A program made the translations under genes and the position numbers. Shown here piece after piece: positions 17,401 to 26,796 of a stretch of 64,000 nucleotides of DNA. Below the pieces are notes generated by a model that worked only from the letters and a program-made list of their open reading frames with translations, searched no databases and had not been told where the DNA came from. Source of the stretch: CAWHJB01 sp963698715 (GTDB taxonomy: Bacteria; Chloroflexota; Anaerolineae; Anaerolineales; UBA4823); NCBI GenBank assembly GCA_963698715.1, contig CAVORW010000004.1, forward strand, positions 372,001-436,000, in the 5' to 3' direction. Position 1 is the stretch's first letter. Each line of letters opens with the position of its first letter.

Positions 17401-19277
17401 TGCCTTTGAAAAGAACGCTAGGCAGATTATTGGCTGTGCCCTACGCGGCAGAATTAGTCGCTCTCCTGGCCGGGATCGCCTATTTTCTCCAGACCTGGTC
17501 TTACGCCCACACTCGCGAATCAATCCTGGATGAAGGCGCTTATCTGCTAAAAGGCTACGCTTTCGCGACAGGTCAATACCAGATCTACCAGGATTATGGT
17601 TTCTGGAGCAACCACATGCCCTTTTCTTTTTATATCCCAGGGTATGTACAGCTACTGTTCGGTCCTGGCCTGCGCACTGGTCGCTATTTGGCAATTTTTC
17701 TGGGTATGTTGGGATTGCTGGGTGTTTGGTTGCTGGTCAGACGGCTGACAGGAAATTGGTGGGCAGCTGCTGCTGTCTGCACGATCGCCATCAACGTTGC
17801 AATGATCAAGATGTATTCAGTCATGGTCACCCAGGTTTTAATTGCCTGCCTGTTGGTATGGATGCTGGTTTTTGGATTAGGAAAATCCCGCCAGATGTGG
17901 GAAATTGCCATCGCAGCCGCCCTGGCTGGCATCGCGCTGATGACCCGGATTAATACGCTGCCTGTGCTGCCGCTGCTGGTTCTTTATGTTCTCTGGCAGC
18001 AGGGCTGGAAAGCTGGGCTCATCGCAGCACTGGCAGGCGGATCGGTCGTCGTCATTGGGCATGCATTATTTTGGCCAGAGATATTACGAATGTGGGCTTA
18101 CTGGCTGCCAGAATCGCTGGTCCCATTTCTATCTGCCTGGCGTCCGCCACCAGGCTCTGCTCCATCCTGGGAACCGAATATTGATGGGTTGGGCCGTCTG
18201 GCAAGTTTTTTCATGAGCTTTCGGGTGAATTTCGTGGCCATGGTTGGCGCATTGAGCGTGTGGTTTTTATGGCCCAGACGTAAAGACTGGCAGCATGAAT
18301 CCGATCGGATCAGCGCTGTCTTTTTGTCACTGGTTTTCCTATCGCTTCTCCTGGTTCATATGTGGGCAACCCTTGCAAAAAGTTATTGTGTCTATTGCCT
18401 GCCTGGATACGTTACTTTTTTTCAAATCACCGGACTGGTTCTGGTTATTATGACCTGCAATGCCTGGCGCAAACAGCTGCCGGGCTGGTTGCAGGCGGTC
18501 ATTGTAGTTTTCATTTTGCTGCTCTCAGCAGGCATCGGTTTTGGTGCTTTTGAAGAGCTTGGTCCACCACTGTTTAATCAAAATTTACCCAATTTCCTTT
18601 CCGATGGACCAACTTCTTCTCAACCAATGCAGCTGGGAGAAATTCTAAAAAAGAACTTTCAAATCCAAACTCGCGACTTGCGACGCTTATTGCCCGCCCT
18701 GGCCGGGTTAGCGGCGGGGCTGGCGGTATTAATGATTGCCCTGCCCCTGACTCGCTGGATCAACCTTCAACGCAAAGAGAACTATTTCTCCTATGGTACG
18801 ATTGCCCTAACCACATTCCTCCTGGTCGGCCTGGGCCTGACCCCCAGCCTGCCCCTTTCGGGCGGTTATCGCTTTTACGAGTGTAGTGGAGACGTCATAG
18901 CCTCTTACGAAGCGGCTGGTGAGCACCTGGACAGTGTCATCCCATCTGGCTCGCAAGTTTATTGGCAAGGTGGTTTATCCGTTGTCCCGCTTTTATACCT
19001 GAGTCAGGTTAAAATTTATCCACCCCAAGTCAACGGGGATTATAGCTTTAACCTGGGTTTAGATTCTGATGGATTGGAACGCTATGGCTTTTGGAATCAA
19101 GAACTTGCCGATGCCTGGGTTCACCAGGCAGACTATGTATTGATTCAGCAGCGCTATTACCGAGACTGGCTGGCAGAAGTCATCACCCGAGGTCGATATC
19201 AGGAACTTGAACCAACCGAATTAACCGCAGCTTGCCGGCCAGATTCTCGAATTCGAATTTTTAGGAGAATTCCTTGA
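17400..19277 (+). CDS. PMT/family 39-like membrane glycosyltransferase
   Basis: A 625-residue protein with about twelve hydrophobic helices and a C-terminal soluble part. The first external loop contains LDEGAYLLKGY, matching the acidic catalytic loop of GT-C enzymes that use polyprenyl-phosphate sugars. The start is GTG overlapping the gmd stop. The gene directly downstream encodes a polyprenyl-phosphate sugar synthase, so the pair plausibly makes and uses a lipid-linked sugar at the outer membrane face. Acceptor and sugar are unknown. Confidence 0.75.
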   Translation: MPLKRTLGRLLAVPYAAELVALLAGIAYFLQTWSYAHTRESILDEGAYLLKGYAFATGQYQIYQDYGFWSNHMPFSFYIPGYVQLLFGPGLRTGRYLAIFLGMLGLLGVWLLVRRLTGNWWAAAAVCTIAINVAMIKMYSVMVTQVLIACLLVWMLVFGLGKSRQMWEIAIAAALAGIALMTRINTLPVLPLLVLYVLWQQGWKAGLIAALAGGSVVVIGHALFWPEILRMWAYWLPESLVPFLSAWRPPPGSAPSWEPNIDGLGRLASFFMSFRVNFVAMVGALSVWFLWPRRKDWQHESDRISAVFLSLVFLSLLLVHMWATLAKSYCVYCLPGYVTFFQITGLVLVIMTCNAWRKQLPGWLQAVIVVFILLLSAGIGFGAFEELGPPLFNQNLPNFLSDGPTSSQPMQLGEILKKNFQIQTRDLRRLLPALAGLAAGLAVLMIALPLTRWINLQRKENYFSYGTIALTTFLLVGLGLTPSLPLSGGYRFYECSGDVIASYEAAGEHLDSVIPSGSQVYWQGGLSVVPLLYLSQVKIYPPQVNGDYSFNLGLDSDGLERYGFWNQELADAWVHQADYVLIQQRYYRDWLAEVITRGRYQELEPTELTAACRPDSRIRIFRRIP

Positions 19278-20236
19278 AACTCTCACTCATTCTACCCGTT
19301 TACAATGAAGAAGAGAGCCTGCCACACCTTCATGATGCGATTCACACGGCATTGGACGGGCATTCTTTTAGCTGGGAAGTCATTTATGTGAATGACGGCA
19401 GTACGGATAAAAGTTTATCCGTACTGGAACAGATCGCAGGTACCGATCCGGACCACGTTCGGGTAGTGGCTCTACGCCGCAATTTCGGCCAGACGGCTGC
19501 CATCGCAGCCGGGATCGATCATTCGTCAGGGGATGTGATCGTGCTCTCTGATGCAGACTTACAAAATGACCCTGCCGATATCCCCACCATGATCGAGAAA
19601 ATCGAGCAGGGCTACGATGTCGTCAGCGGTTGGCGAAAAAACCGTCAGGATACCTACCTGACCCGGGTGCTACCTTCCAGGATGGCGAATTGGCTTATTT
19701 CAAACGTCACTGGCGTCTATCTGCACGATTATGGCTGCACTCTGAAGGCCTATCGCAGGGAAGTCCTGACGGGGTTCCGTTTGTATGGCGAAATGCATCG
19801 TTTCATTCCAGCTTACGCTTATTCGGTAGGCGCCAGGATGATTGAAATGCCGGTTCACCATCATGCGCGCAAATATGGAAAAACCAAGTATGGGCTGACA
19901 CGTACCCTGAAAGTTGTGCTGGATTTATTCACAGTCAAATTCTTACTCAGCTATTCCAATAAACCCATCTACCTGTTCGGCGGAGCCGGATTAACTCTCA
20001 TCATCATCAGTGCATTGGTTTATATCTTCCTGATAATCCGGCGCATCTTTTTCCAGGTAGAGGTGCTCTCATCGCCATTCTTTCAAATGAGCACGATGTT
20101 CACTATATTGGGTTTTCAATCGATCCTGATGGGCTTGATTGCCGAGCTGCTCGTACGCACGTATCACGAATCACAAGCCAAACCGACATATACCATTCTG
20201 AAAGTTATCCAGCCTGAATCGGAAAAGAATGTGTAA
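19274..20236 (+). CDS. Polyprenyl-phosphate glycosyltransferase (GT2, dolichol-phosphate mannosyltransferase-like)
   Basis: A 320-residue GT2 enzyme with the sequence VNDGSTDKS, the donor-binding LSDADLQNDP and the FGQTAAIAAG motif of the DPM/ArnC/GtrB group. Two C-terminal transmembrane helices (about residues 235-262 and 270-298) anchor it. It would attach a sugar to a polyprenyl phosphate for GT-C enzymes to use. The start codon is TTG, overlapping the upstream stop, with AGGAGA 6-7 bases before it. It overlaps the next gene by 8 bases. Confidence 0.88.
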   Translation: MKLSLILPVYNEEESLPHLHDAIHTALDGHSFSWEVIYVNDGSTDKSLSVLEQIAGTDPDHVRVVALRRNFGQTAAIAAGIDHSSGDVIVLSDADLQNDPADIPTMIEKIEQGYDVVSGWRKNRQDTYLTRVLPSRMANWLISNVTGVYLHDYGCTLKAYRREVLTGFRLYGEMHRFIPAYAYSVGARMIEMPVHHHARKYGKTKYGLTRTLKVVLDLFTVKFLLSYSNKPIYLFGGAGLTLIIISALVYIFLIIRRIFFQVEVLSSPFFQMSTMFTILGFQSILMGLIAELLVRTYHESQAKPTYTILKVIQPESEKNV

Positions 20237-21194
20237 AGCTCCAGTAACCGCCCCAAAACGCTCAACCTATTTGCGCGCAGCCGGCACCGTGCTTACCCTG
20301 GCGCTGTTGTTGTATTTGTTATCACAGCAGGGTTGGGCGGAAATTTGGAATGCTCTCAGCCAGATCTCGATCTGGCGCCTGCTGCTCACCCTTGGCTTGA
20401 TGATGGTTTCCCGGCTGGCTGTTTCAGCTCGCTGGCACGTATTACTGCGAGCGGCAGACGTCCAAATCCGCTTAGAAGAGAGTGTCCGGATAACTTTTGC
20501 AGGCTTGTTTGCCTCAAACTTTCTTCCAACGACCATCGGCGGGGATGTGATCCGGCTGGCAGGCGCTGTCCATCTCCACTTCGATGCCGCCATTAGCGCT
20601 GCATCTTTGGTAGCAGACCGGCTGGTCGGGATGGCAGGGATGGCAATGGCGCTGCCAATGGGCTTACCTGCATTTCTACAAGCAGGAGGGTTTACGAACT
20701 TCAATCGATCGTGGCGGCTCGCGCCTGGAACCGGCCTGATTGCATTTATGGAAAATGGTCGCTTAAGTAAGATTTGGGCAAGAGGCAAGCACTTGATTGC
20801 CCGTCTGCTAAAAGCACTCACGGTCTGGATAAATACACCCTACGAACTGCTGCTTTCCTTACTGTTTTCTTGGGTCCATATGCTGTGTCTGTTCGGCATC
20901 CTGGCCCTGTTATTCAGCGGAATGGGTGATTCAGCCAATTTCTGGTTGATCGGTGGACTGTACAGCCTGGTTTATTTCATCACATTGCTGCCAATCTCCA
21001 TCAATGGCTATGGATTACAGGAAGTATCGATGACTTTCATCTTTACCAGCGTCAGTGGTGTTTCTCTGAGCAATGCTTTGGCTACCGCCCTAATCTTTCG
21101 AACTTTGATGATGGTCGCCAGTCTGCCAGGAGCTCTCTTTGTCCCCGATATGATGGCCGGCAATGATCCGGCTGACGAAAGCCTTAATATATAG
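20229..21194 (+). CDS. Lysylphosphatidylglycerol synthase TM-region (UPF0104/YbhN) family membrane protein
   Basis: A 321-residue protein with about eight hydrophobic helices. The stretches NFLPTTIGGDVIR and PISINGYGLQEVS are the two conserved re-entrant motifs of the LPG_synthase_TM family. These proteins are flippase-like and often sit beside polyprenyl-phosphate sugar transferases in bacteria. Position behind the DPM-like gene suggests a role in moving the lipid-linked sugar. There is no soluble aminoacyl-transferase domain, so it is not an MprF enzyme. Confidence 0.82.
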   Translation: MCKAPVTAPKRSTYLRAAGTVLTLALLLYLLSQQGWAEIWNALSQISIWRLLLTLGLMMVSRLAVSARWHVLLRAADVQIRLEESVRITFAGLFASNFLPTTIGGDVIRLAGAVHLHFDAAISAASLVADRLVGMAGMAMALPMGLPAFLQAGGFTNFNRSWRLAPGTGLIAFMENGRLSKIWARGKHLIARLLKALTVWINTPYELLLSLLFSWVHMLCLFGILALLFSGMGDSANFWLIGGLYSLVYFITLLPISINGYGLQEVSMTFIFTSVSGVSLSNALATALIFRTLMMVASLPGALFVPDMMAGNDPADESLNI

Positions 21195-21266
21195 GCCAGT
21201 TAGGTGTGCTCAGGGCGCGCTCCCATATGGCCATCGATTTCTTCTTTGAGTGAGTAGCCATAACAA

Positions 21267-23276
21267 ATGATGACAGGCAACAAACCACGTTTTTCGTTTT
21301 ACCAAGTCCTGCTGGTCGGAACTCTTTTATTCAGTCTGGTCACAGCTTTGCAGGTTTTCAAAATACCGTATGACGCCGGGATCCTTTTCCGGTCGCGACG
21401 CTGGATGGCCGGGTTAGGTCTTGGAGCGCTGATTCTAATCGTCGAATTTGGGTTGTTATACGCCAGTCAGACAAGCTGGCAAACGCTGATCGAGCAGCAG
21501 CTTGAGTCCGTTCTGAAGACATTACAGCGGCTTGGCAAAATCAACCTGCTGATCTTTGGGCTGGCGATTTTCACATTCGCCATACTGGTTCTGGACCTTG
21601 CCAGTGAGCCGCTCGGCAACAATTTGCTGCGGTTATTCTCTTTTTGGGTGTTGGCCCTGTTGGGAACGCTGTTGCTGCGAAGCACAGGCTGGCAGATTAG
21701 TTGGATTGGGGCGCTGGCAACATCGGTACTGACAGCTGCCTTTATCTACCGGGTACTGGCCTATGTGCCGGATCTATCAACCCATCCCCTTTCCCTGGGT
21801 TGGTCAGAGGCCAGTCGTTACTATTATGCCTCTTTATATTTTTCCAACCGGATTTATGGGATTGCCGTCCCGCCCACGGTGCTTCATCCAACCCGTTATC
21901 TGATGCAGGCCGTTCCGTTCCTGATCCCAGACAGCTCCATCTGGCTGCATCGCCTCTGGCAAATCTTGCTGTGGTTGGTCACAACCGGAACAGCCAGCGT
22001 CTTGCTGGTTCGATGGATAAAAACCAACAACCGCTTCTACCGCTGGGCATTATTTACCTGGGCATTCCTTTTCTTGCTGATCGGTCCCGTTTATTATCAC
22101 CTGATCGTTCCGTTGATTATTGTTTTGTGGGGATATAGCCGGCAAAATCCCTGGCGAACGTTGATAGTTGTGCTGGTAGCGTCTGCCTGGGCAGGTATCA
22201 GCCGGATCAACTGGTTTCCGGTGCCAGGCATGCTGGCGGCTATAGTTTATATCCTGGAAGAGCCGGTGAATCAGCGCTCTTTCTGGCGTTATTGGAACAA
22301 ACCGGTGCTCTGGACTGCGCTTGGCACCGGTTCGGCTTTCGCTGCTCAGGCTGCATATGCCGTTTTATCCGGCAATCCGCCAGAGCAATTTACTTCCAGC
22401 CTGTCTTCCGATTTGCTCTGGTATCGTTTGCTTCCCAATCCCACCTACCCAGAGGGCGTGTTGCTATCGGCTTTAATTGTCAGCCTGCCAATGCTGGCAT
22501 TAATCTTTGCCCGTCTGAAAGGGAATTGGAAACGAGTTCAGCCCCTCCGCCTGCTAGGGCTTGGCACGATCTTGCTGGTACTATTTGGGGGTGGTTTGGT
22601 TGTGAGCACTAAAATTGGAGGCGGCAGCAACCTCCACAACCTGGATGCTTTTTTATCTCTGTTTATGATTGTTACTGCTGGCGCTGTTTTCGACCGGATT
22701 GCCTGGGAGAACCCCTCTGACCAGGATCGTTTGGAAGCAGAACAGCCACTGAAAATTTTTCTGTCTCCCGTCAAACAGGCCTGGTTGATCGTGACCATCA
22801 TGATCCCGGTCTACACCGCTGTGTTGTCTGGAGCGCCTTACACGATGCCCAGCCAACCAGATACACAGGATGCACTGACAAAAATTGAAAGATTCATTGA
22901 TCGGCAGGACCCAAATCGAGAGTCCGTTCTATTCATTGATGAACGCCAGCTTGTTACATACCAAACGCTCAAGGACATCAAACTTTTACCGGAATATGAA
23001 AAAGTATTCCTGATGGAAATGGCAATGGCTGGAAATCCAGATTATCTGGGACGCTTTCATTCAGATTTGAAGAATCATCGTTTTTCAGTGATCATCAGCG
23101 AACCCCTTTTTATTACAAGCAAAGGGCCGTCCGAACCATTCGGAGAAGAAAACGATGCCTGGGTTGAGCAGGTCTCCAGGCCAGTATTGTGTTATTACGA
23201 ATCGGCTCGCTTTCTACGACCGACATCTTTACAAATTCTGGTTCCCAAAAAAGAGCCTGGTCCAGGCTGCCCATAG
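21267..23276 (+). CDS. Large polytopic membrane protein of unknown function
   Basis: A 669-residue protein with about twelve hydrophobic helices in the first 560 residues and a soluble C-terminal domain of about 110 residues containing FIDRQDPNRESVLFIDE. I do not recognise a family. The form, helices first and a soluble end last, resembles GT-C-like proteins of glycan loci such as the one at 17400. There is no strong ribosome site. It is 72 bases after the preceding gene and probably belongs to the same operon; the next promoter begins right behind it. Confidence 0.6.
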   Translation: MMTGNKPRFSFYQVLLVGTLLFSLVTALQVFKIPYDAGILFRSRRWMAGLGLGALILIVEFGLLYASQTSWQTLIEQQLESVLKTLQRLGKINLLIFGLAIFTFAILVLDLASEPLGNNLLRLFSFWVLALLGTLLLRSTGWQISWIGALATSVLTAAFIYRVLAYVPDLSTHPLSLGWSEASRYYYASLYFSNRIYGIAVPPTVLHPTRYLMQAVPFLIPDSSIWLHRLWQILLWLVTTGTASVLLVRWIKTNNRFYRWALFTWAFLFLLIGPVYYHLIVPLIIVLWGYSRQNPWRTLIVVLVASAWAGISRINWFPVPGMLAAIVYILEEPVNQRSFWRYWNKPVLWTALGTGSAFAAQAAYAVLSGNPPEQFTSSLSSDLLWYRLLPNPTYPEGVLLSALIVSLPMLALIFARLKGNWKRVQPLRLLGLGTILLVLFGGGLVVSTKIGGGSNLHNLDAFLSLFMIVTAGAVFDRIAWENPSDQDRLEAEQPLKIFLSPVKQAWLIVTIMIPVYTAVLSGAPYTMPSQPDTQDALTKIERFIDRQDPNRESVLFIDERQLVTYQTLKDIKLLPEYEKVFLMEMAMAGNPDYLGRFHSDLKNHRFSVIISEPLFITSKGPSEPFGEENDAWVEQVSRPVLCYYESARFLRPTSLQILVPKKEPGPGCP

Positions 23277-23293
23277 AGCCCAAATATCTTAAC

Positions 23294-23335
23294 TTGACCT
23301 TTGGCTGACTCAGGTTATAATTCAACGGCTGAATT
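23294..23335 (+). promoter_or_regulatory. Regulator gene promoter with overlapping operator, twin of the gmd promoter
   Basis: TTGACC (23294-23299), a 16-base spacer and TATAAT (23316-23321), then the dyad AATTCAA-CGG-CTGAATT (23319-23335). Bases GGTTATAATTCAACG and TGAATTTTA are identical to those of the gmd promoter and the spacer length is the same, while the rest of the spacer differs. That points to selection on a protein-binding site. Confidence 0.75.
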
Positions 23336-23347
23336 TTAGAATTTCTT

Positions 23348-23824
23348 ATGGAAACTCAAGCTGATCCTGACCGCGAGCTGATCTTGCTCGAACAAATAGA
23401 ACGAGACCCGGATGTAACCCAGGCCTCCCTGGCAGCTCAACTCGGTGTGGCAGTTGGGACTGTCAACTGGCATATAAAACGGTTGATCTCCAAAGGTTAT
23501 GTTAAAGTCAAACGCGCTCAACGCCGCAAGCTACGTTACATCATCACACCAGAAGGGATTGCCTTCCGGGCTCGATTGACAGTCAATTACATCGAGACAT
23601 CCATGCGCCTGTACCGTAAGACGCGCCAGCGTGTCCGAGAACTGCTGGCAGAAGTGAAATCAGATGGATATAGTGCCATCCGGATCGAAGGCGAGGGCGA
23701 TATTGCAGACATCTGCCGGCTCACCTGTCTGGAGCAGAGTTTTGCTATCGTGGAAGATGAAAAAAGCCCTACTCTTGAAGTGCGTGGGATGCGAGTCCAC
23801 CTGCGAATGGAGAAGAAAGTATGA
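23348..23824 (+). CDS. Winged helix-turn-helix transcriptional regulator of the glycan locus
   Basis: A 158-residue protein. Residues 10-70 form a winged helix: ILLEQIERDP, then TQASLAAQLGVAVGTVNWHI as helix-turn-helix, and a basic wing KVKRAQRRKLRY. After a helical linker the C-terminal part (about residues 98-155) includes AIRIEGEGDIADICRL, which looks like a small Rossmann-type sensor element with a GxGD-like turn. No phosphorylation site is visible. Its promoter carries the same dyad as the gmd promoter, so autoregulation and control of gmd are likely. It overlaps the downstream epimerase gene by 4 bases. Confidence 0.82.
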   Translation: METQADPDRELILLEQIERDPDVTQASLAAQLGVAVGTVNWHIKRLISKGYVKVKRAQRRKLRYIITPEGIAFRARLTVNYIETSMRLYRKTRQRVRELLAEVKSDGYSAIRIEGEGDIADICRLTCLEQSFAIVEDEKSPTLEVRGMRVHLRMEKKV

Positions 23825-24843
23825 GCACCAACTCTGAAACCCGCCATATTCTGGTCACAGGCGGCGCGGGTTACATTGGTTCGCTGCTAACTGGCGAGCT
23901 GCTCCGCCAGGGTTACAAAGTAACAGTAGTGGATGATCTTCTGTTCGGAGGGGAATCGCTTTTGGCTTATCTTCCTGACCCGAACTTCCACTTTGCAAAA
24001 TTTAATGTGGGTGAGCCACGCGCGATCCGTTCCGCCTTGCGAGCTGACTGGCCACTACCGGGAGCTATCGTCCATCTGGCAGGGATCGTCGGATTTCCTG
24101 CCTGCCAGGCAGTTGGACGCCAGGTTGCCTGGCGATACAATGTTGAGGCGACCCAGGAGGTCTTTGAACAGGCCGCAGCGCTTGGGGTTGAGCGCTTTCT
24201 CTATGCCTCAACATACAGCAATTACGGACTGTCCCCTGATGGCAAGCCTGTCAGCGAGGACACCCCATTGAATCCTCAATCTTTGTATGCTGAAACAAAA
24301 ATCGCGGCCGAACGCTTGCTGCTCAACCAGGCCGGGGCAGACTGTGCAGTCCTGATCTTCCGATTTGCCACCCTATATGGGCTTTCCCCGCGCCCCCGAT
24401 TCGACCTCATCATCAACCAATTCGTGCTGGAAGCTTATACCCGCCGGGAGCTGCTGATTTACCAGCGGGGCTATTCCCGCTCCTTTGCTCATATTCAAGA
24501 CGCAGTTGCCGGCATTATCCTGGGGCTGCAAAGTGACCTGGAGAAGATCCGCGGGCAGGTTTTCAACCTGGGCTCCGGGGAAGGCAACTATACTAAGGAT
24601 CAAATCGTCACCTTGATCCTTAAGCGCTTGCCGGAAACAATCGTTCGTTATAAAGACATGACTTTCGGCGGCGATATGCGGGATATCTCAGTAGATTTCT
24701 CTAAAATTGAGCAGGTGCTAGGTTTCAAATCACGCCTGACCGCCGATGATGGCATCCGAGAAGTCCTCCAGGCTTTGCGTTCCGGGATGATTCGTAATCC
24801 CCAGGATCAGCAATATCGAAACGCTCAATTTATCGTGCAATGA
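23821..24843 (+). CDS. NAD-dependent nucleotide-sugar epimerase/dehydratase
   Basis: A 340-residue extended SDR. The cofactor motif is TGGAGYIGSLLTG, and the active site is STYSNYG with YAETK. The HLAGIVGFPAC segment is characteristic of a group of SDR enzymes in surface glycan loci. It would alter C4 (or C4 and C6) of a nucleotide sugar, but the substrate is unknown. It is coupled to the regulator gene by a 4-base overlap and is followed by the GDP-fucose-synthase-like gene after 87 bases. Confidence 0.82.
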   Translation: MSTNSETRHILVTGGAGYIGSLLTGELLRQGYKVTVVDDLLFGGESLLAYLPDPNFHFAKFNVGEPRAIRSALRADWPLPGAIVHLAGIVGFPACQAVGRQVAWRYNVEATQEVFEQAAALGVERFLYASTYSNYGLSPDGKPVSEDTPLNPQSLYAETKIAAERLLLNQAGADCAVLIFRFATLYGLSPRPRFDLIINQFVLEAYTRRELLIYQRGYSRSFAHIQDAVAGIILGLQSDLEKIRGQVFNLGSGEGNYTKDQIVTLILKRLPETIVRYKDMTFGGDMRDISVDFSKIEQVLGFKSRLTADDGIREVLQALRSGMIRNPQDQQYRNAQFIVQ

Positions 24844-24930
24844 ATAGCAGTTGGAGCAGCTCAAGGCTGCAGTATTCAACCTTGGGCTGGGAAGTTATAA
24901 AATAGAGTTTTGTTATCAAAGGAAATGGAA

Positions 24931-25929
24931 ATGACCCTATCGAATTCGAAATCAGCTGCTCCCGGCAAGTATTGGCAAGACAAACGGGTGATTGTGACCG
25001 GTGGTGCAGGCTTTTTGGGTTCATTTGTGGTAGAAAAACTCAGGCAACGCGGTGCAGCCGAGATCATCACTCCGCGCATCGAACGATATGATCTGACGAA
25101 ATTAGAGAATATCGAGCGCCTGTTCGATGACAGCCTGGGTGCAGATAAGGGACTGCAGACCATCGTCATCCACCTGGCGGCTCTGGCTGGCGGGATTGGC
25201 GCTAATCGGGCCCGACCGGCAGAATTCTTTTACCTGAACCTGATGATGGGTGCCCAGCTCATGCATGAAGCCTGGAAACGGCAGGTCGAGAAATTCGTGG
25301 CGATTGGAACAATTTGTGCTTATCCAAAGTTCACTCCGGTTCCTTTCAAAGAAGAAAACCTTTGGGATGGATATCCAGAAGAGACGAACGCCCCATATGG
25401 TCTGGCGAAGAAAATGCTGCTCGTTCAGGCTCAGGCATACCGGGAACAGTACAATTTTAATGCAATCTATCTACTGCCGGTCAATTTGTACGGACCAGGA
25501 GATAATTTTGACCTGGAGACCTCCCACGTAATTCCTGCCCTGATCCGTAAATGTATCGAAGCCCAAGATCGCGGCAATCGGCAGGTCACCCTGTGGGGAG
25601 ATGGCTCTCCAACGCGTGAATTCCTGTATGTGGAAGATGCTGCCGAGGGTATCTTACTCTCAGCCGAACGCTACAATGGCAGCGAGCCGGTCAATCTGGG
25701 GGCCGGAAACGAAATTTCCATCAAAGATTTGGCTGAACTGGTTGCTCACCTGACAGGTTTCGATGGCGAGCTGGTGTGGGATACCAGCAAACCCAATGGA
25801 CAACCACGCCGAGGGCTGGATGTTTCCCGGGCCGAAGAATTCTTTGGCTTTCGCGCCCAAATGCAATTTGAACAAGGTTTGCAGCACACCATCGCCTGGT
25901 ATCGCAACCACCAAAAACGGGTTAAATAA
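24931..25929 (+). CDS. GDP-L-fucose synthase-like NAD-dependent epimerase/reductase
   Basis: About 332 residues, SDR family. The cofactor motif is TGGAGFLGSFVVEKL, the catalytic residues sit in GTICAYP and YGLAKKM, and the LAALAGGIGANR segment is typical of GDP-L-fucose synthases (Fcl/WcaG), which act on the product of Gmd by 3,5-epimerisation and 4-reduction. gmd at 16.4 kb would provide its substrate. AAGGAAATGGAA precedes the ATG at 24931; ATG 24925 is the alternative. A related epimerase with another substrate cannot be excluded. Confidence 0.8.
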   Translation: MTLSNSKSAAPGKYWQDKRVIVTGGAGFLGSFVVEKLRQRGAAEIITPRIERYDLTKLENIERLFDDSLGADKGLQTIVIHLAALAGGIGANRARPAEFFYLNLMMGAQLMHEAWKRQVEKFVAIGTICAYPKFTPVPFKEENLWDGYPEETNAPYGLAKKMLLVQAQAYREQYNFNAIYLLPVNLYGPGDNFDLETSHVIPALIRKCIEAQDRGNRQVTLWGDGSPTREFLYVEDAAEGILLSAERYNGSEPVNLGAGNEISIKDLAELVAHLTGFDGELVWDTSKPNGQPRRGLDVSRAEEFFGFRAQMQFEQGLQHTIAWYRNHQKRVK

Positions 25930-25941
25930 ACCGGTGACTGT

Positions 25942-26796
25942 ATGACACAAACTGCTTTGACATCCAAACCTCAACAAGAAGAAATGCTGGTTCTACGACC
26001 ATCCCGCGGTTGGTCTGCATTAAACCTGCGCGACCTGTGGAAGTATCGCGAGCTGATCTATTTCCTGACGTGGCGAGACATCAAAGTTCGCTACAAACAA
26101 ACCATCCTGGGCGCATCCTGGGCGGTGATCCAGCCACTGGTCAACATGATCGTATTGACCATTATTTTCGGCAGGCTGGCAAACATGTCAACCGAAGGCA
26201 TCCCGCGCCCGATATTTACCTTTACGGCTCTGCTTCCCTGGGGTTTATTCAGCAAAGCGCTGTCAGACGCAGGGCGCTCGATGCTTTCAAACCGCAGTAT
26301 GATCACAAAGATCTACTTTCCACGCCTGATTATCCCGCTCTCGTCCGTGATGAGCGGCGTAGTGGATTTTGCCATCCAGTTTGTGGTCCTTATAGCCATG
26401 ATGGTTTATTACCGATTCACGCCCACCCTCAATATCTGGACACTGCCATTTTTCCTGCTGCTGTCGCTTGTTACTGCCCTGGGATTCGGGTTGTGGCTAT
26501 CGGCACTGAACGTACTTTACCGCGATGTGGGCTATATTCTGCCATTTCTTACCCAACTCTGGCTGCTGCTGACCCCGGTTGCCTATTCCGCCAGCGAAGT
26601 TCCCGATCAGTGGCGGCTGATTTACGCTCTCAATCCCATGGTCGGTGTGGTGGAAGGATTTCGTTGGGCGCTTTTAGGCAGCGCCAATGCCCCAGGCCCC
26701 ATTCTGATCATATCTACAACGATTTCCCTTCTGCTGCTGATCACGGGCATGTATTACTTTCGCCGGATGGAACGCACCTTTGCCGACATGGTTTAA
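25942..26796 (+). CDS. ABC-2 type polysaccharide exporter permease (Wzm/TagG-like)
   Basis: A 284-residue inner membrane protein with six hydrophobic helices. The N-terminal cytosolic helix ends in LTWRDIKVRYKQTILGASW, the hallmark of ABC permeases for O-antigen, teichoic acid and capsule, and FWFL-like LNVLYRDVGY lies after the fourth helix. With the ATPase encoded next it would export a finished polysaccharide on its lipid carrier. The start follows the epimerase stop by 12 bases. Confidence 0.9.
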   Translation: MTQTALTSKPQQEEMLVLRPSRGWSALNLRDLWKYRELIYFLTWRDIKVRYKQTILGASWAVIQPLVNMIVLTIIFGRLANMSTEGIPRPIFTFTALLPWGLFSKALSDAGRSMLSNRSMITKIYFPRLIIPLSSVMSGVVDFAIQFVVLIAMMVYYRFTPTLNIWTLPFFLLLSLVTALGFGLWLSALNVLYRDVGYILPFLTQLWLLLTPVAYSASEVPDQWRLIYALNPMVGVVEGFRWALLGSANAPGPILIISTTISLLLLITGMYYFRRMERTFADMV

